From Saprospiraceae bacterium (GTDB lineage Bacteria; Bacteroidota; Bacteroidia; Chitinophagales; Saprospiraceae), in NCBI GenBank assembly GCA_041392805.1, contig JAWKLJ010000002.1, forward strand, positions 3,673,001-3,737,000: a stretch of 64,000 nucleotides of DNA. Direction: 5' to 3'. The notes beneath the pieces were generated by a model. The model had not been told where the DNA came from and did no database searches. It worked only from the letters and a program-made list of their open reading frames with translations. The translations under genes were made by a program, and so were the position numbers. Shown here piece after piece: positions 16,306-24,927 of the stretch. Numbering within the stretch: the first letter of the stretch is position 1; the number at the start of each line of letters is the position of its first letter.

Positions 16306-18192
16306 TTACTTAAACTCTTCATATAAACGTTCCAAATAAAGTTGCAGGTATGTCAAATTGATCTTACCATCTTCTTCACTTACATTTTGAATGATACGGC
16401 GGATGATATCGTCATGTTCTACCGTCATATCTGCATCTTTCAATAAATGGGTAATAATGGAATGAGTTGTTTTTTCATCCACATGCCTAATTCTCACCTG
16501 TTCCTCCAGGATGTTGGGAATAAAAGCCTCCAGGTCTTGTAGCTGAGAAAAAAATTCATCTCTGACAACAATGATGAGGTCTACATTTCTCCTGGCCTCT
16601 AACAAGTTAGCGATGTGAAGGTACAAGCGCAATAACTCTTCTTGTTGTTGCACCCAAATAAAAAATTCTTCAAATTGGTCCAGAATAATAATCTTTCTCT
16701 CCAATAATTCGGGTGGTTTTTCCTGCCATTGAAAGGCCAATTCCAGGAACAAGGGCTCTTCGCCCTCATTCGGCTCCATTGCCAGCATTCGTTTCACCAA
16801 TACGGAGTCGATAATTTCTCGGCTGGATCGGATGTAGGCAACCTGGTATAATTGCTCAATCCGCGGCATTAAACCCGCGCAAACCAGGGATGTTTTGCCT
16901 ACGCCAAGTGGTCCAAAGACCAGGGTGGTCCGGGCCCCCAATTCATTGACAACCTTATCAAATAAGTCCTTTAATTCCAGTTCTCTCCCATAAAAATGAG
17001 GAGCCATACTGCTCGGATAGGGTTCGAAACCAACGAATGGGCTATGGGGTTTATCATCAGTTGCCAGCACCTTGGGCATGGGAATACCTTGTGGCCGAAC
17101 GCCAAATATTTCTGCTGCCAGGCTATCATGGCTCAACTCAAACTGATCATTGTCTAAAGGACGGAGGATTCTCCGGTTGACAAAGAATTCCAGGTAAATA
17201 TTCAACCGGGAAATGCTCATATCTGGCACCAAGGCGACCAGATCATGCCTATTAACGGGGACTTTGGTGCCTTTTTCTGATACAAATAACTTCAGCCAGC
17301 GCATCGCAAAATCTCGTCGATCCACCTCTTTGGCAAAAATAGCAAGTTGCTCTTCCAAGAAATCAGCTAAAACATCATCAATGCTACCGACCTTTTTGAC
17401 CAAATCAACATCGAAAACAATATGATCGGGGTTTTCTTCGGCTGCCAATCGGTACATTTTATCTAAAAAAACCTGTAAATAGGTCAATTGAACCCGGCCT
17501 CCACCGGCGGTGACATTATCAATGATGTCATCTGCTATTTCTTCATAACAAAGTTCGATGTTAAACTTAGGATTAGCCGCAGTGGAAATGATGACTTCGC
17601 GGGCATTCGATCGGGTCATGGGTTCTATTCGAAGTCGTTTTTCAAAAAGCGTGGGTACTTCTTTTTCGAAACCCGACAAACGGGCGAGGTATTCTTCTCG
17701 CATCACAATAATAATCTTACAAGGCAGGTCCTTTAGCAATAAGGTTTTGATAGATTCGATAAAATCGCGTTGTTCCTCTTCCTTTCCTAAAATAAAAAGC
17801 TCTTCAAATTGATCGAAAATAAGGTAAATCGGACGGAGAAAATCCATGTATAGGGAATGTACCATTTGCGACAAGGTATAATCCTTTTCAAAAGATTTTT
17901 TTTCATCCTTAGCCCTTAACTCCCTTAAAATAGCCTTGTTAATATTTTCTTGCCGACGAATATAAATATCAAACCAATCACTGGAATCGAAACAATTGGC
18001 CAAACCACAGCGAATAATACTGGTTTTACCCGTCCCTGACATACCGTAGACCAAAATGAGGTTGGTATGAAAAGACATTTTATACAATTCCTGCACTTCT
18101 GCTTCACGTCCAAAAAAGATATCTCCATCTTCTTTTTGGTAGGCATCCAAAAATTTAAACGGTGATTGATATGTGCTAACTGAATTGTCCAT
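16306..18192 (-). CDS. Tandem nSTAND-type NTPase (two P-loop modules)
   Basis: The 628-aa protein has two copies of the same ATPase. Module 1: entry motif SPFKFLDAYQKEDGDIFFGRE, Walker A GMSGTGKT (50-57), Walker B LIFDQFEE (Asp127), R-E-E-Y at 165-168, and a winged helix at about 262-362. Module 2: SPFVGFEPYPSSMAPHFYGRE, Walker A GPLGVGKT (427-434), Walker B ILDQFEE (Asp505), R-D-E-F at 544-547. Module 2 stops right after LTYLQLYLERLYEEFK, and its winged helix begins the next gene. STAND NTPases act as ligand-triggered oligomerising switches in apoptosis-like and antiphage signalling. The ATG directly abuts the stop of the CHAT gene (TAAATG), implying coupled translation. Confidence 0.92.
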   Translation of the reverse strand: MDNSVSTYQSPFKFLDAYQKEDGDIFFGREAEVQELYKMSFHTNLILVYGMSGTGKTSIIRCGLANCFDSSDWFDIYIRRQENINKAILRELRAKDEKKSFEKDYTLSQMVHSLYMDFLRPIYLIFDQFEELFILGKEEEQRDFIESIKTLLLKDLPCKIIIVMREEYLARLSGFEKEVPTLFEKRLRIEPMTRSNAREVIISTAANPKFNIELCYEEIADDIIDNVTAGGGRVQLTYLQVFLDKMYRLAAEENPDHIVFDVDLVKKVGSIDDVLADFLEEQLAIFAKEVDRRDFAMRWLKLFVSEKGTKVPVNRHDLVALVPDMSISRLNIYLEFFVNRRILRPLDNDQFELSHDSLAAEIFGVRPQGIPMPKVLATDDKPHSPFVGFEPYPSSMAPHFYGRELELKDLFDKVVNELGARTTLVFGPLGVGKTSLVCAGLMPRIEQLYQVAYIRSSREIIDSVLVKRMLAMEPNEGEEPLFLELAFQWQEKPPELLERKIIILDQFEEFFIWVQQQEELLRLYLHIANLLEARRNVDLIIVVRDEFFSQLQDLEAFIPNILEEQVRIRHVDEKTTHSIITHLLKDADMTVEHDDIIRRIIQNVSEEDGKINLTYLQLYLERLYEEFK

Positions 18193-19911
18193 TTATCCCA
18201 TTTCTAAGATACGTAAAAAGGTATTAAATTCGATACTTACATCTTCGTATTTATTCGGCCCTATCAGGAGTTCGTCTTTCAAATTATCGAAAAGTATAAA
18301 CCCAAATCGTTCTTTTTCTCGAAACTGAAAGAAAAACAACTTTGAATTTGGTTGTCCTAGTAAAGCATTTTCATCAATAATGAAGGGAGAGAGATTCAAA
18401 AAAGGATGGACCTCTTCTTCATTTTTCAGCAATACGACAGCATGATTATCTGTATAATGCTTAGCCACCAAAACATCATCCAGTACGCCAAATGCAGCCG
18501 TTATTTTATCCAAAATAACCAAATGGTGTCTAAAAATTGGCGGCTGATGACGTTTTTTCAACAAATCAATATTCTTGATGGTAGCCAAAGTATATTTAGC
18601 GCTAAATCCCAGGTGCTTGAATAGTTCGCATAAGTGATCCTCTGCCTGTACACAGAAACTTTCGATCTCATCTGCTGCCACCACTCCCTGCAATTCCACT
18701 TTCATTTCCTCGAGAAAAAGGTGAGCTCTATAAAAGATACTATCTTGATAAAATTCCGTTCGCAATTGGTCAAATTCTTCGATAAATAATTCCCCTTCAT
18801 TTAGCTGTAGCAAATCGCTTATGGCTTTGATGAGGTTGATATAATTATATCGATTTTCCCGATCGCGGTCCAGGGAAAAGAAGGCTTTAATTTCTGTCAA
18901 GGGCGCTTCCTCCCATTTGAAGTTTGGATTTTGGTGGTAGGTATCCCATAATTGGCCCATCATTATAAAAGCAAGAACCTTGCCAGCTACCTGATAAACA
19001 TTGACAATTTTTTCCAGGCGTGCCGTACTTAATTCTTCTGATAAGAGCAGTTTGCGTAAATGGGTGCCAATGGGTGTCGGGAAAGAATCAATGACCGCAA
19101 CGCGCAGGTCGCGAATTTTAGGGGCTTTGTCTTTCGCTCTGGCCTCTTGGATCAAGGAAGCAATGTTTTTAGAGAAGGGAGCGGTCGCATTGGCAATCGT
19201 TTCAATTAACTTCTGGTTGATAGAAGCTGGATTGGGATAACTGATGGCGGCCCCTCTGATGATGATAGAAGCCGCACTTTCGATGGGTAGCTTCCATTGC
19301 AGCACAGCTTCTTGTTCGGGTTGAATGTAGAGCCCCCAGGGTAAACCGATTTTGGGGTCAGGTGCTTCTCCAATTCCTCTATAAATGCCGATGGCAGCAC
19401 CAGATTTCATCAAATAATCTGCTGCGGCTAATTTAAAGGCTGCTTCCAGACTATGCTTGGAGGCCAATGATTTGTAGAAAATGTCGGCAAAAGCTTTGGC
19501 ACTGCTGTCCTCAATAGGAACACTGGTGGCGATGACCGCAGGTATCCCAGCATCAAACAACATTTGGACCTGCGCCTGGGTGGAACAACCATTTAAAAAA
19601 ACGAGCTTCAGGTCTGTCTGAAGCGCTAATAACTGCGCTAATCCGTCTGAGTTGGCGGCTTGGTCAGCCAAAAGAATTTTGGTGCTTTCTGCATGCCCAC
19701 CATAATGAAAGATCAAGATGCGATCTTTGAACTCAGCTACATAATTGCTGAGGTCCTTTATCGTGGCAGATGGCTCTGAAAACAATTGAAAATATTGTTT
19801 ACTCGCAAGGGGTATCAATTGTGCCGTAATAGCTTTCCGCTCCTCCTCTAGCAAGGGAAGATGTTTATCCTTATCATTAGCAAATGCTAGAAAAACAAGG
19901 GGAAGCTTCAT
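18193..19911 (-). CDS. CHAT-domain (caspase-like) protease, effector part of the split STAND system
   Basis: The first ~200 residues of this 572-aa protein form a CHAT domain: strand MKLPLVFLAFAND, catalytic-type His73 in FHYGGHAE, Cys109 in FLNGCST, then GIPAVIATSVPIEDSSAKAFADIFY. The remaining ~370 residues (mostly helical at first, alpha/beta towards the end) are not recognised and may bind the ATPase or the substrate. In many bacterial signalling proteins CHAT or caspase domains are fused to nSTAND1 and WD40 domains in one chain. Here the parts lie in three abutting genes. No signal peptide or membrane helix is visible, so it is cytoplasmic, tethered only through partners. It is the first gene of the operon; the promoter should lie in 19912-20199. 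Confidence 0.9.
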   Translation of the reverse strand: MKLPLVFLAFANDKDKHLPLLEEERKAITAQLIPLASKQYFQLFSEPSATIKDLSNYVAEFKDRILIFHYGGHAESTKILLADQAANSDGLAQLLALQTDLKLVFLNGCSTQAQVQMLFDAGIPAVIATSVPIEDSSAKAFADIFYKSLASKHSLEAAFKLAAADYLMKSGAAIGIYRGIGEAPDPKIGLPWGLYIQPEQEAVLQWKLPIESAASIIIRGAAISYPNPASINQKLIETIANATAPFSKNIASLIQEARAKDKAPKIRDLRVAVIDSFPTPIGTHLRKLLLSEELSTARLEKIVNVYQVAGKVLAFIMMGQLWDTYHQNPNFKWEEAPLTEIKAFFSLDRDRENRYNYINLIKAISDLLQLNEGELFIEEFDQLRTEFYQDSIFYRAHLFLEEMKVELQGVVAADEIESFCVQAEDHLCELFKHLGFSAKYTLATIKNIDLLKKRHQPPIFRHHLVILDKITAAFGVLDDVLVAKHYTDNHAVVLLKNEEEVHPFLNLSPFIIDENALLGQPNSKLFFFQFREKERFGFILFDNLKDELLIGPNKYEDVSIEFNTFLRILEMG

Positions 19912-20165
19912 GTATTGAATAAATAAGGTTTAAGTCTAATCAACAACATTTAATAATAACGATTAATTCCGCTCAAAGTTGGATGATTAGTCAATCGCCA
20001 ATTTCGTTCCTTTAAAAGTTCACCAAGGCTGCTTGCTGATTTTCGATAGGCACGATAGACCATCAATCTTTGAAAACCTGATCTTGTCCGATCCTAAACT
20101 AGGAACATGGAGCCTTAAAAATGAGGACATAAAACGTGAATATAAAAAATATATTTTAGCATGCA

Positions 20166-20173
20166 TACGTTTG
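20166..20173 (+). promoter_or_regulatory. -7 promoter box TACGTTTG
   Basis: It matches the Bacteroidota TAnnTTTG consensus exactly and lies 27 bp before the ATG of the small divergent gene. A clear -33 TTG box is not visible. The 288-bp gap 19912-20199 must also contain the promoter of the CHAT operon. Confidence 0.5.
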
Positions 20174-20199
20174 TTATTGATAACTAAACCATCCAACCT

Positions 20200-20520
20200 A
20201 TGATGAAAGCTACGATTGATTGTACAAATGGCAAAATATTTTGCGCCGGTTATGGACCCAAAAGCACAGCTCAATTGGCTTTGGTCTCAGATTTGCCGAT
20301 CCCTCCCCCATCTAATGCCAGAATTGTCTATACCTGGACGGCCGATCACCCCAACCAAAGTTGGACCTGGGGAACTGGCGCGCCAGAACAATCGGTCCCT
20401 ATTCGCTGGCCTGGGGAATATGTTATTCAAGTAAAAATCACCTATTATTTGCCAAATAGAACCCGACCTTTTGCGGCATTTTGGTCAAATAAGGTAGCTG
20501 TGAGCGGAGAAAACTGCTAA
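20200..20520 (+). CDS. Small hypothetical protein, possible Ig/PKD-like fold, divergent from the CHAT operon
   Basis: This 106-aa protein begins MMKATIDCTNGKIFCAGYGP. Segments such as RIVYTWTADHPNQSWTWGTG and YVIQVKITYYLPNRTRPFAA look like strands of an immunoglobulin- or PKD-type sandwich. It has four Cys and no signal peptide or membrane helix. A TAnnTTTG box precedes it. It is transcribed away from the CHAT-STAND-WD40 operon and lies with it between two inverted copies of element B. It could be a partner, substrate or unrelated passenger. I do not recognise the family. Confidence 0.6.
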   Translation: MMKATIDCTNGKIFCAGYGPKSTAQLALVSDLPIPPPSNARIVYTWTADHPNQSWTWGTGAPEQSVPIRWPGEYVIQVKITYYLPNRTRPFAAFWSNKVAVSGENC

Positions 20521-20530
20521 TAGCCAGCAA

Positions 20531-20652
20531 TAAAATAAATGATACAACTTTTGATTTGCTAAAATTTTCAAAGCAACTGACAGAAAGGAGGTTGTGTGAA
20601 AATATTCGCGAATCTTTGAAAAAAGTGGCAGCATTTATTTCCGTCAAACTAC
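20531..20652 (-). repeat. Palindromic element B, copy 2 (inverted relative to copy 1)
   Basis: Read on the minus strand it starts GTAGTTTGACGGAAATAAATG and contains GATTCGCGAATATTTTCACA and the complementary TGATTCGCTAAAATTTTCAA-type arm reversed. Its outer end runs into the stop codon of gmhB, so the element edge and the gene end coincide. Confidence 0.75.
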
Positions 20653-21218
20653 TAATTCCAGCCAGCCTTCAGTTTTTCGGCCAATTCGGGCAGTCCATCG
20701 ACCCTGAGGTCGATCTGTAAACCTTCTGCAATAGCCAGTTCAAGCGCCGTTTTTTCGTCTGCTTTGGACTGGACCAATACCGTTTTCATACCCAGGCTCT
20801 GGCCAAATTGTAGGTCGGAAATAGAATCGCCGACCATGATCGATTGCTGGAAATCAATCTCAGGAAAATCTTGTTGGGCTTGTAGGGCCATGGCAGGGTT
20901 CGGTTTGCGGCAGTTGCCCACTTTTGAGGAAAGATCTGGGCAAAAATAAATGGCATCGATTCGACCTCCCTCAGAGGCGATGGCTTGTTGCATTTGTTGA
21001 TGAATGGCCGTCAGCTGATCGGTGCTCATCATGCCTTTGCCAATTCCTTGCTGATTGGTAACAATGATAATCCGATCGAATAGTAATGAAAACTGCTTAA
21101 TTGCCTCCAAAACACCAGGCAAAAAATGGAAAGCCGACCAGGATTGGACATAGTCACCAGGAGGGCGTCGGTTGATGACGCCGTCGCGGTCGAGGAAGAG
21201 GGTTTTCGTTTTTTTCAT
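20652..21218 (-). CDS. gmhB: D-glycero-D-manno-heptose 1,7-bisphosphate 7-phosphatase
   Basis: This HAD-superfamily phosphatase (188 aa) removes the 7-phosphate in ADP-heptose synthesis for LPS. The nucleophile motif is FLDRDGVIN near the N-terminus, followed by TNQQGIGKG (motif II region) and VGDSISDLQFGQSLGMKTVLV (motifs III/IV). In GmhB a zinc loop normally has four Cys/His. Here the segment FCPDLSSKVGNCRKPNP keeps only two Cys, so the zinc site may be reduced. The ATG abuts the gmhA stop (TAAATG), so the two are translationally coupled. The gene ends at the edge of an element B copy. Confidence 0.88.
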   Translation of the reverse strand: MKKTKTLFLDRDGVINRRPPGDYVQSWSAFHFLPGVLEAIKQFSLLFDRIIIVTNQQGIGKGMMSTDQLTAIHQQMQQAIASEGGRIDAIYFCPDLSSKVGNCRKPNPAMALQAQQDFPEIDFQQSIMVGDSISDLQFGQSLGMKTVLVQSKADEKTALELAIAEGLQIDLRVDGLPELAEKLKAGWN

Positions 21219-21803
21219 TTAATGCTTATTTCCAAACATACCTGTCTCTACCAATTCACAGATCAAATGGCCAATCATCATATGGCATTCTTGGATTCGG
21301 GGGGTGTCATCAGAGGGAACTTGGATATGCCAATGGCAAAGGCCGAGCATTTGACCACCTTTGGCGCCAGTCATACCAACGGTTTTCATCCCTATAGCTT
21401 GAGCGGCAACCAGTGCTTTGACGACATTGGGTGAATTTCCGGAGGTGGATAAGCCAAAGAGGAGGTCTCCTTCCTTTCCTGCGGCTCGGGTCATGCGGGC
21501 GAAGACTTCATCATAGCCATAGTCATTGGCAACCGCCGTGATAAAGGAAGTGTTTGCATTTAGCGCCTCTGAAAAAAGCGGAGGGCGGTCAAAATAAAAG
21601 CGGCCGGAGAGTTCAGCGGCCAGGTGCTGGGCATCGGCGGCGCTCCCGCCATTACCACAAAAAAGGACTTTCCCGCCCTTTTTAAAGACGGCTATACATT
21701 CTTCAACAATTTCTGCTATTATTTGCAATAGCCGCTGGTCGGCTAAAACGGCTTGTTTGGTGGCGATACTTTGGCTAATTACTGCTATAATCCGGGGATG
21801 CAT
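21219..21803 (-). CDS. gmhA: Sedoheptulose-7-phosphate isomerase
   Basis: SIS-domain isomerase (194 aa) for the first step of heptose synthesis, sedoheptulose 7-phosphate to D-glycero-D-manno-heptose 7-phosphate. Motifs seen: LFCGNGGSAADAQHLAAELSGRF (substrate and phosphate binding), LSTSGNSPNVV (second phosphate loop), and DDTPRIQECHMMIGHLICE (catalytic Glu/His region). It is followed without a gap by gmhB, giving two consecutive pathway steps in one unit, downstream of glycosyltransferase genes. This fits cell-envelope glycan synthesis. Confidence 0.93.
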   Translation of the reverse strand: MHPRIIAVISQSIATKQAVLADQRLLQIIAEIVEECIAVFKKGGKVLFCGNGGSAADAQHLAAELSGRFYFDRPPLFSEALNANTSFITAVANDYGYDEVFARMTRAAGKEGDLLFGLSTSGNSPNVVKALVAAQAIGMKTVGMTGAKGGQMLGLCHWHIQVPSDDTPRIQECHMMIGHLICELVETGMFGNKH

Positions 21804-21812
21804 GGGTTGAAT

Positions 21813-22307
21813 TTATTGAGCAAATTTGAAAAACAAAAGGGCAACGACTAGGATAACTAAAAATTCTAACACATCTCCGATCATTTTGCTTTTCACCCGA
21901 AGATTGATCAGCGATAAAACAGAAACGATAAACCCGCCTGCCGAGTAAAATCCAATCAGGCCATAGCGCGGTTTTTCTGCCCCATTTACCTCAAACCAGT
22001 TCAGGAATTGCATAGTGACCAGATACAGGGCTATGCCTAAAGCGGCTATACCTACACCACCCAGGATGAGTTTGATGGCTTCCATTTTGTGTTCCAGCTT
22101 ATTCATGGCCCGGAGGGTGCTGGTAATCACGACCCAAAAGAGCAGCAAACTGAGGCCCGTCTTTACGCCATTTGTCCAGGCAGTGGGTTCTCCGAAAAGC
22201 TTTGGAAAAAGCAGTTCCAATACAATTAAGAGAATAGCCAATAAGATACCGGAGATAAGGATGGATTTGCCCAAAACCTGGTTTTCGGTTGCGCCTGATT
22301 TTGTCAT
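21813..22307 (-). CDS. Hypothetical membrane protein, four to five TM segments
   Basis: The 164-aa protein has hydrophobic segments at about 15-34, 50-66, 78-100, 118-136 and 142-162 and no catalytic motif. Short charged loops separate them. It lies 9 bp upstream of gmhA on the same strand and probably shares its transcript. It resembles small DUF4199-type or SdpI-like membrane proteins only in general layout. Function unknown. Confidence 0.75.
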   Translation of the reverse strand: MTKSGATENQVLGKSILISGILLAILLIVLELLFPKLFGEPTAWTNGVKTGLSLLLFWVVITSTLRAMNKLEHKMEAIKLILGGVGIAALGIALYLVTMQFLNWFEVNGAEKPRYGLIGFYSAGGFIVSVLSLINLRVKSKMIGDVLEFLVILVVALLFFKFAQ

Positions 22308-22348
22308 GTTTTATTTGTTATTTGGTGGACAAGATAGGGTTTTCTCCT

Positions 22349-23476
22349 TTATTTGCCTATGGCTTTTATTCCTTGGGTCATGTTGCTCCAGGAGAAACGT
22401 GCTTTAGCTTGTTTCAGGTAAGGTTGAAAAGTTGCGGCCCGTTTGTTTTGAAAGAAGTCGACCAGGGCATTGGCAATGGCATCCGGGGATACTTCCACTA
22501 CATAGCCGACTTTACCATCTTCTACGATCTCCGGCAGTCCGCCTACTTTGGTGACCAGCATGGGTTTTTCAAAGTGGTAGGCGATCTGGGAAATGCCGCT
22601 TTGAGTGGCGGAGCGGTAAGGTTGCACCACCAAGGATGCTGCCGCAAAGTAGTACTTGACTTCCTGGTTCGAAATGAACTGGGTTTTCAGGACCACACTT
22701 TCAGTCAGGTCATTCGCTTTGATGAATTGCTCATAGGTATCCGCCTGGTCGTAATATTCTCCTGCAATAATTAATTTGATGCCCAGGTTCCGAACAGCAG
22801 GCTGGGCCAGGGCTTCCAACAAGAGGTCCAGGCCCTTGTATTTTCGGATGAAGCCAAAAAACAGGATGTATTCGTGTTCGGGCTTAAGCTGCAAAGCTTG
22901 TAAACCTTCGGCTCTGGATACGGCAGCCCCATAGTTATCATAAATAGGATGTGGCAGGAAGGCGACAGGTTTTGTTGTCGAAAATTGTCGGATATCCGCT
23001 TCAACGGAGCGCGACATGACGACACAAGCATCAACCGGCTGCAAAAAATAGGCAGTAAACAAACGGTCACCGGGTCTTTTCTCATGCGGAATAACGTTGT
23101 CCGTAATGGCAACTACTTTGGTATGCTGGTTTGATTTGGCGATTCTCAGGATAGTGCCTAGACAAGGTCCCATAAAGGGTAACCAAAAACGCACAATGAT
23201 GAGATCGGGGCGGAGGTTTTTAATGCGAAAACCGACTTGTAGCCAATTAATGGGGTTGATGGAATTGACAAGGGTTTCTATTTTTATATTTTTAGGAGCA
23301 GGGTCTTCACTGTATTGTGTGGTACCGGGAAACAAAAAGCCTGGATATTGAAGGCTAAAAGAATAAATCACCACTTCATCGCCTTCTTGTTGAAGTTCCT
23401 GGGCCAACCTCTCGGAAAAAGAAGCAATTCCTCCGCGCAAGGGATGGGCCGGAGACAATATTAAAATCTTACGCAT
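22349..23476 (-). CDS. Glycosyltransferase family 4 protein
   Basis: The most natural start is the internal ATG at 23476 (MRKILILSPAHPLRGGIASF), although the frame is open to 23491. It has the GT-B fold: an N-terminal Rossmann domain with a G-G-I-A-S-F loop and a C-terminal domain with EYILFFGFIRKYKGLDLLLEAL (acceptor/donor loop) and VVQPYRSATQSGISQIAYHFEKPMLVTKVGGLPE, the E-x7-E-like donor-binding region typical of GT4. The 5' end overlaps the upstream GT2 gene by 8 bp. Sugar and acceptor cannot be told from the sequence. An envelope polysaccharide is likely. Confidence 0.88.
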   Translation of the reverse strand: MRKILILSPAHPLRGGIASFSERLAQELQQEGDEVVIYSFSLQYPGFLFPGTTQYSEDPAPKNIKIETLVNSINPINWLQVGFRIKNLRPDLIIVRFWLPFMGPCLGTILRIAKSNQHTKVVAITDNVIPHEKRPGDRLFTAYFLQPVDACVVMSRSVEADIRQFSTTKPVAFLPHPIYDNYGAAVSRAEGLQALQLKPEHEYILFFGFIRKYKGLDLLLEALAQPAVRNLGIKLIIAGEYYDQADTYEQFIKANDLTESVVLKTQFISNQEVKYYFAAASLVVQPYRSATQSGISQIAYHFEKPMLVTKVGGLPEIVEDGKVGYVVEVSPDAIANALVDFFQNKRAATFQPYLKQAKARFSWSNMTQGIKAIGK

Positions 23477-24410
23477 TTGTCTTTTTTTCAATCAGGTAGG
23501 TATTCCTTTCCGGAGAATTTCGGGAAACTAACTCGGCTAAAAAGCCCGTCAGAAATAATTGAGTCCCTACAATTAGGAGCAATATCCCAAGGTAAAACAA
23601 GGGACGATCGGTGATAAAATATTTTTGATACACCAATTTTTCAATGCTGAGGTATACCAGCATAGCAAAGCCGGCAAAAGAAGAGAAAAAGCCCATAGTA
23701 CCAAAAAAATGCATGGGGCGTTTACTGAACTTCCCCACAAAGGTAATGGACATTAAATCCAACAGCCCAATGAGGCCTCTTTTGATACCACCAAACTTCG
23801 TAGAGCCATATTTCCGGGCTTGGTGCGCCACCACCTTTTCACCAATCTGATTAAAACCTGCCCATTTGGCGATCAATGGAATATAGCGATGCATTTCACC
23901 ATATACTTCAATGCTCTTGACGACCTCCTTTCGATAGGCTTTTAGGCCACAATTAAAATCGTGGAGGGGAATACCACTCACCCAGCGGGTAGCTGCATTA
24001 AAAAATTTAGAAGGAAAAGTTTTGGAAAAAGGATCATGGCGCGTTTTTTTCCAGCCAGAAACGAGGTCAAGACCTTCTTCCATAATCATTCGGTACAGGC
24101 CAGGAATTTCTTCAGGGCTGTCCTGCAAATCGGCATCCATGGTTATCACCACCTCGCCTTTTGCCGCTTCAAATCCAATATTTAAAGCGGCGGATTTGCC
24201 ATAATTCCTCCTAAATTTAATGCCTTTAACATTGGGATTCTTCTCTCCCAATTCTTCGATGATTTGCCAGGAAGCATCCTTACTCCCGTCATCCACCATA
24301 ATGATCTCATAAGACCAGGACAATGGCTCCACAACCCGTCGAATCCAGGCTTCCAACTCCGGCAGTGATTCTTCCTCATTCAACAGTGGAATGACTACTG
24401 ATAAATTCAT
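23469..24410 (-). CDS. Glycosyltransferase family 2, polyprenyl-phosphate sugar transferase type
   Basis: GT-A glycosyltransferase (313 aa): VVIPLLNEEESLPEL, VDDGSKDASWQI, and the metal-binding DADLQDSPEEI. The C-terminal part has two transmembrane helices (MHFFGTMGFFSSFAGFAMLVYL and PLFYLGILLLIVGTQLFLTG). This layout is that of dolichol/undecaprenyl-phosphate mannose or glucose synthases (DPM1/GtrB-like), which load a sugar onto a lipid carrier at the inner membrane. It overlaps the following GT4 gene, so the two are co-transcribed. Confidence 0.9.
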   Translation of the reverse strand: MNLSVVIPLLNEEESLPELEAWIRRVVEPLSWSYEIIMVDDGSKDASWQIIEELGEKNPNVKGIKFRRNYGKSAALNIGFEAAKGEVVITMDADLQDSPEEIPGLYRMIMEEGLDLVSGWKKTRHDPFSKTFPSKFFNAATRWVSGIPLHDFNCGLKAYRKEVVKSIEVYGEMHRYIPLIAKWAGFNQIGEKVVAHQARKYGSTKFGGIKRGLIGLLDLMSITFVGKFSKRPMHFFGTMGFFSSFAGFAMLVYLSIEKLVYQKYFITDRPLFYLGILLLIVGTQLFLTGFLAELVSRNSPERNTYLIEKKTNA

Positions 24411-24467
24411 ACAAGCTTTTTATAATGCTTTGACGCAAAATATATTATACTTGGTCAAAACATTCCT

Positions 24468-24923
24468 TTATGCTGATTGACGAGCTAAAAAAGCAATGCC
24501 TATAGCCAGGGCAAAGCCACCAATCAGGCTGCTGCAATATCCAAAGAAAATCCTTGTAGGTGTAACTGCCAGGTCAATATCTGCCAGGTTTTCGGGAGCT
24601 CTTGGATTAGCCGCCAACATTTCGCGCTGCAAATCTACCAGAGATGGATCAAAAACACCAAAAAGAAAGTAATAAAAACAATAGAAGAACGCATTAGCTA
24701 TCACAAAAACAGTAAAAGCCGGTTTGAGAAAACTCAAAAAAGCATCCTTTTCTCCTTCTTTTTTCGCGGCTTGTTGCATGGCCCATAGGTACAAAACAAG
24801 AGAAGCCCACCAAACATAAGGATTCAGGACTAAAGCGTCTTGTATAGCGTAAAAAAAGAGGAAGTAGGCCACAACGCCTACCCCTGCTATTAAACCATAT
24901 CTTAAACTTGCTTGCTTCATCAT
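24468..24923 (-). CDS. DUF4199-family membrane protein
   Basis: The 151-aa protein has four hydrophobic helices (YGLIAGVGVVAYFLFFYAI, WWASLVLYLWAM, AFTVFVIANAFFYCFYYF, IFFGYCSSLIGGFALAIGIAF). The pattern of two N-terminal helices, KKEG...FLSFLKPAFTVFVIA and a loop before the last helix is that of DUF4199, common in Bacteroidota. It is 4 bp downstream of a second DUF4199 gene. No function is established. Confidence 0.8.
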   Translation of the reverse strand: MMKQASLRYGLIAGVGVVAYFLFFYAIQDALVLNPYVWWASLVLYLWAMQQAAKKEGEKDAFLSFLKPAFTVFVIANAFFYCFYYFLFGVFDPSLVDLQREMLAANPRAPENLADIDLAVTPTRIFFGYCSSLIGGFALAIGIAFLARQSA

Positions 24924-24927
24924 TTTA

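Noticed and set aside
13922..19911. Ternary system as a classical toxin-antitoxin or restriction module
   Set aside because: No nuclease, methylase or small antitoxin is present. The domain set is a STAND signalling set.
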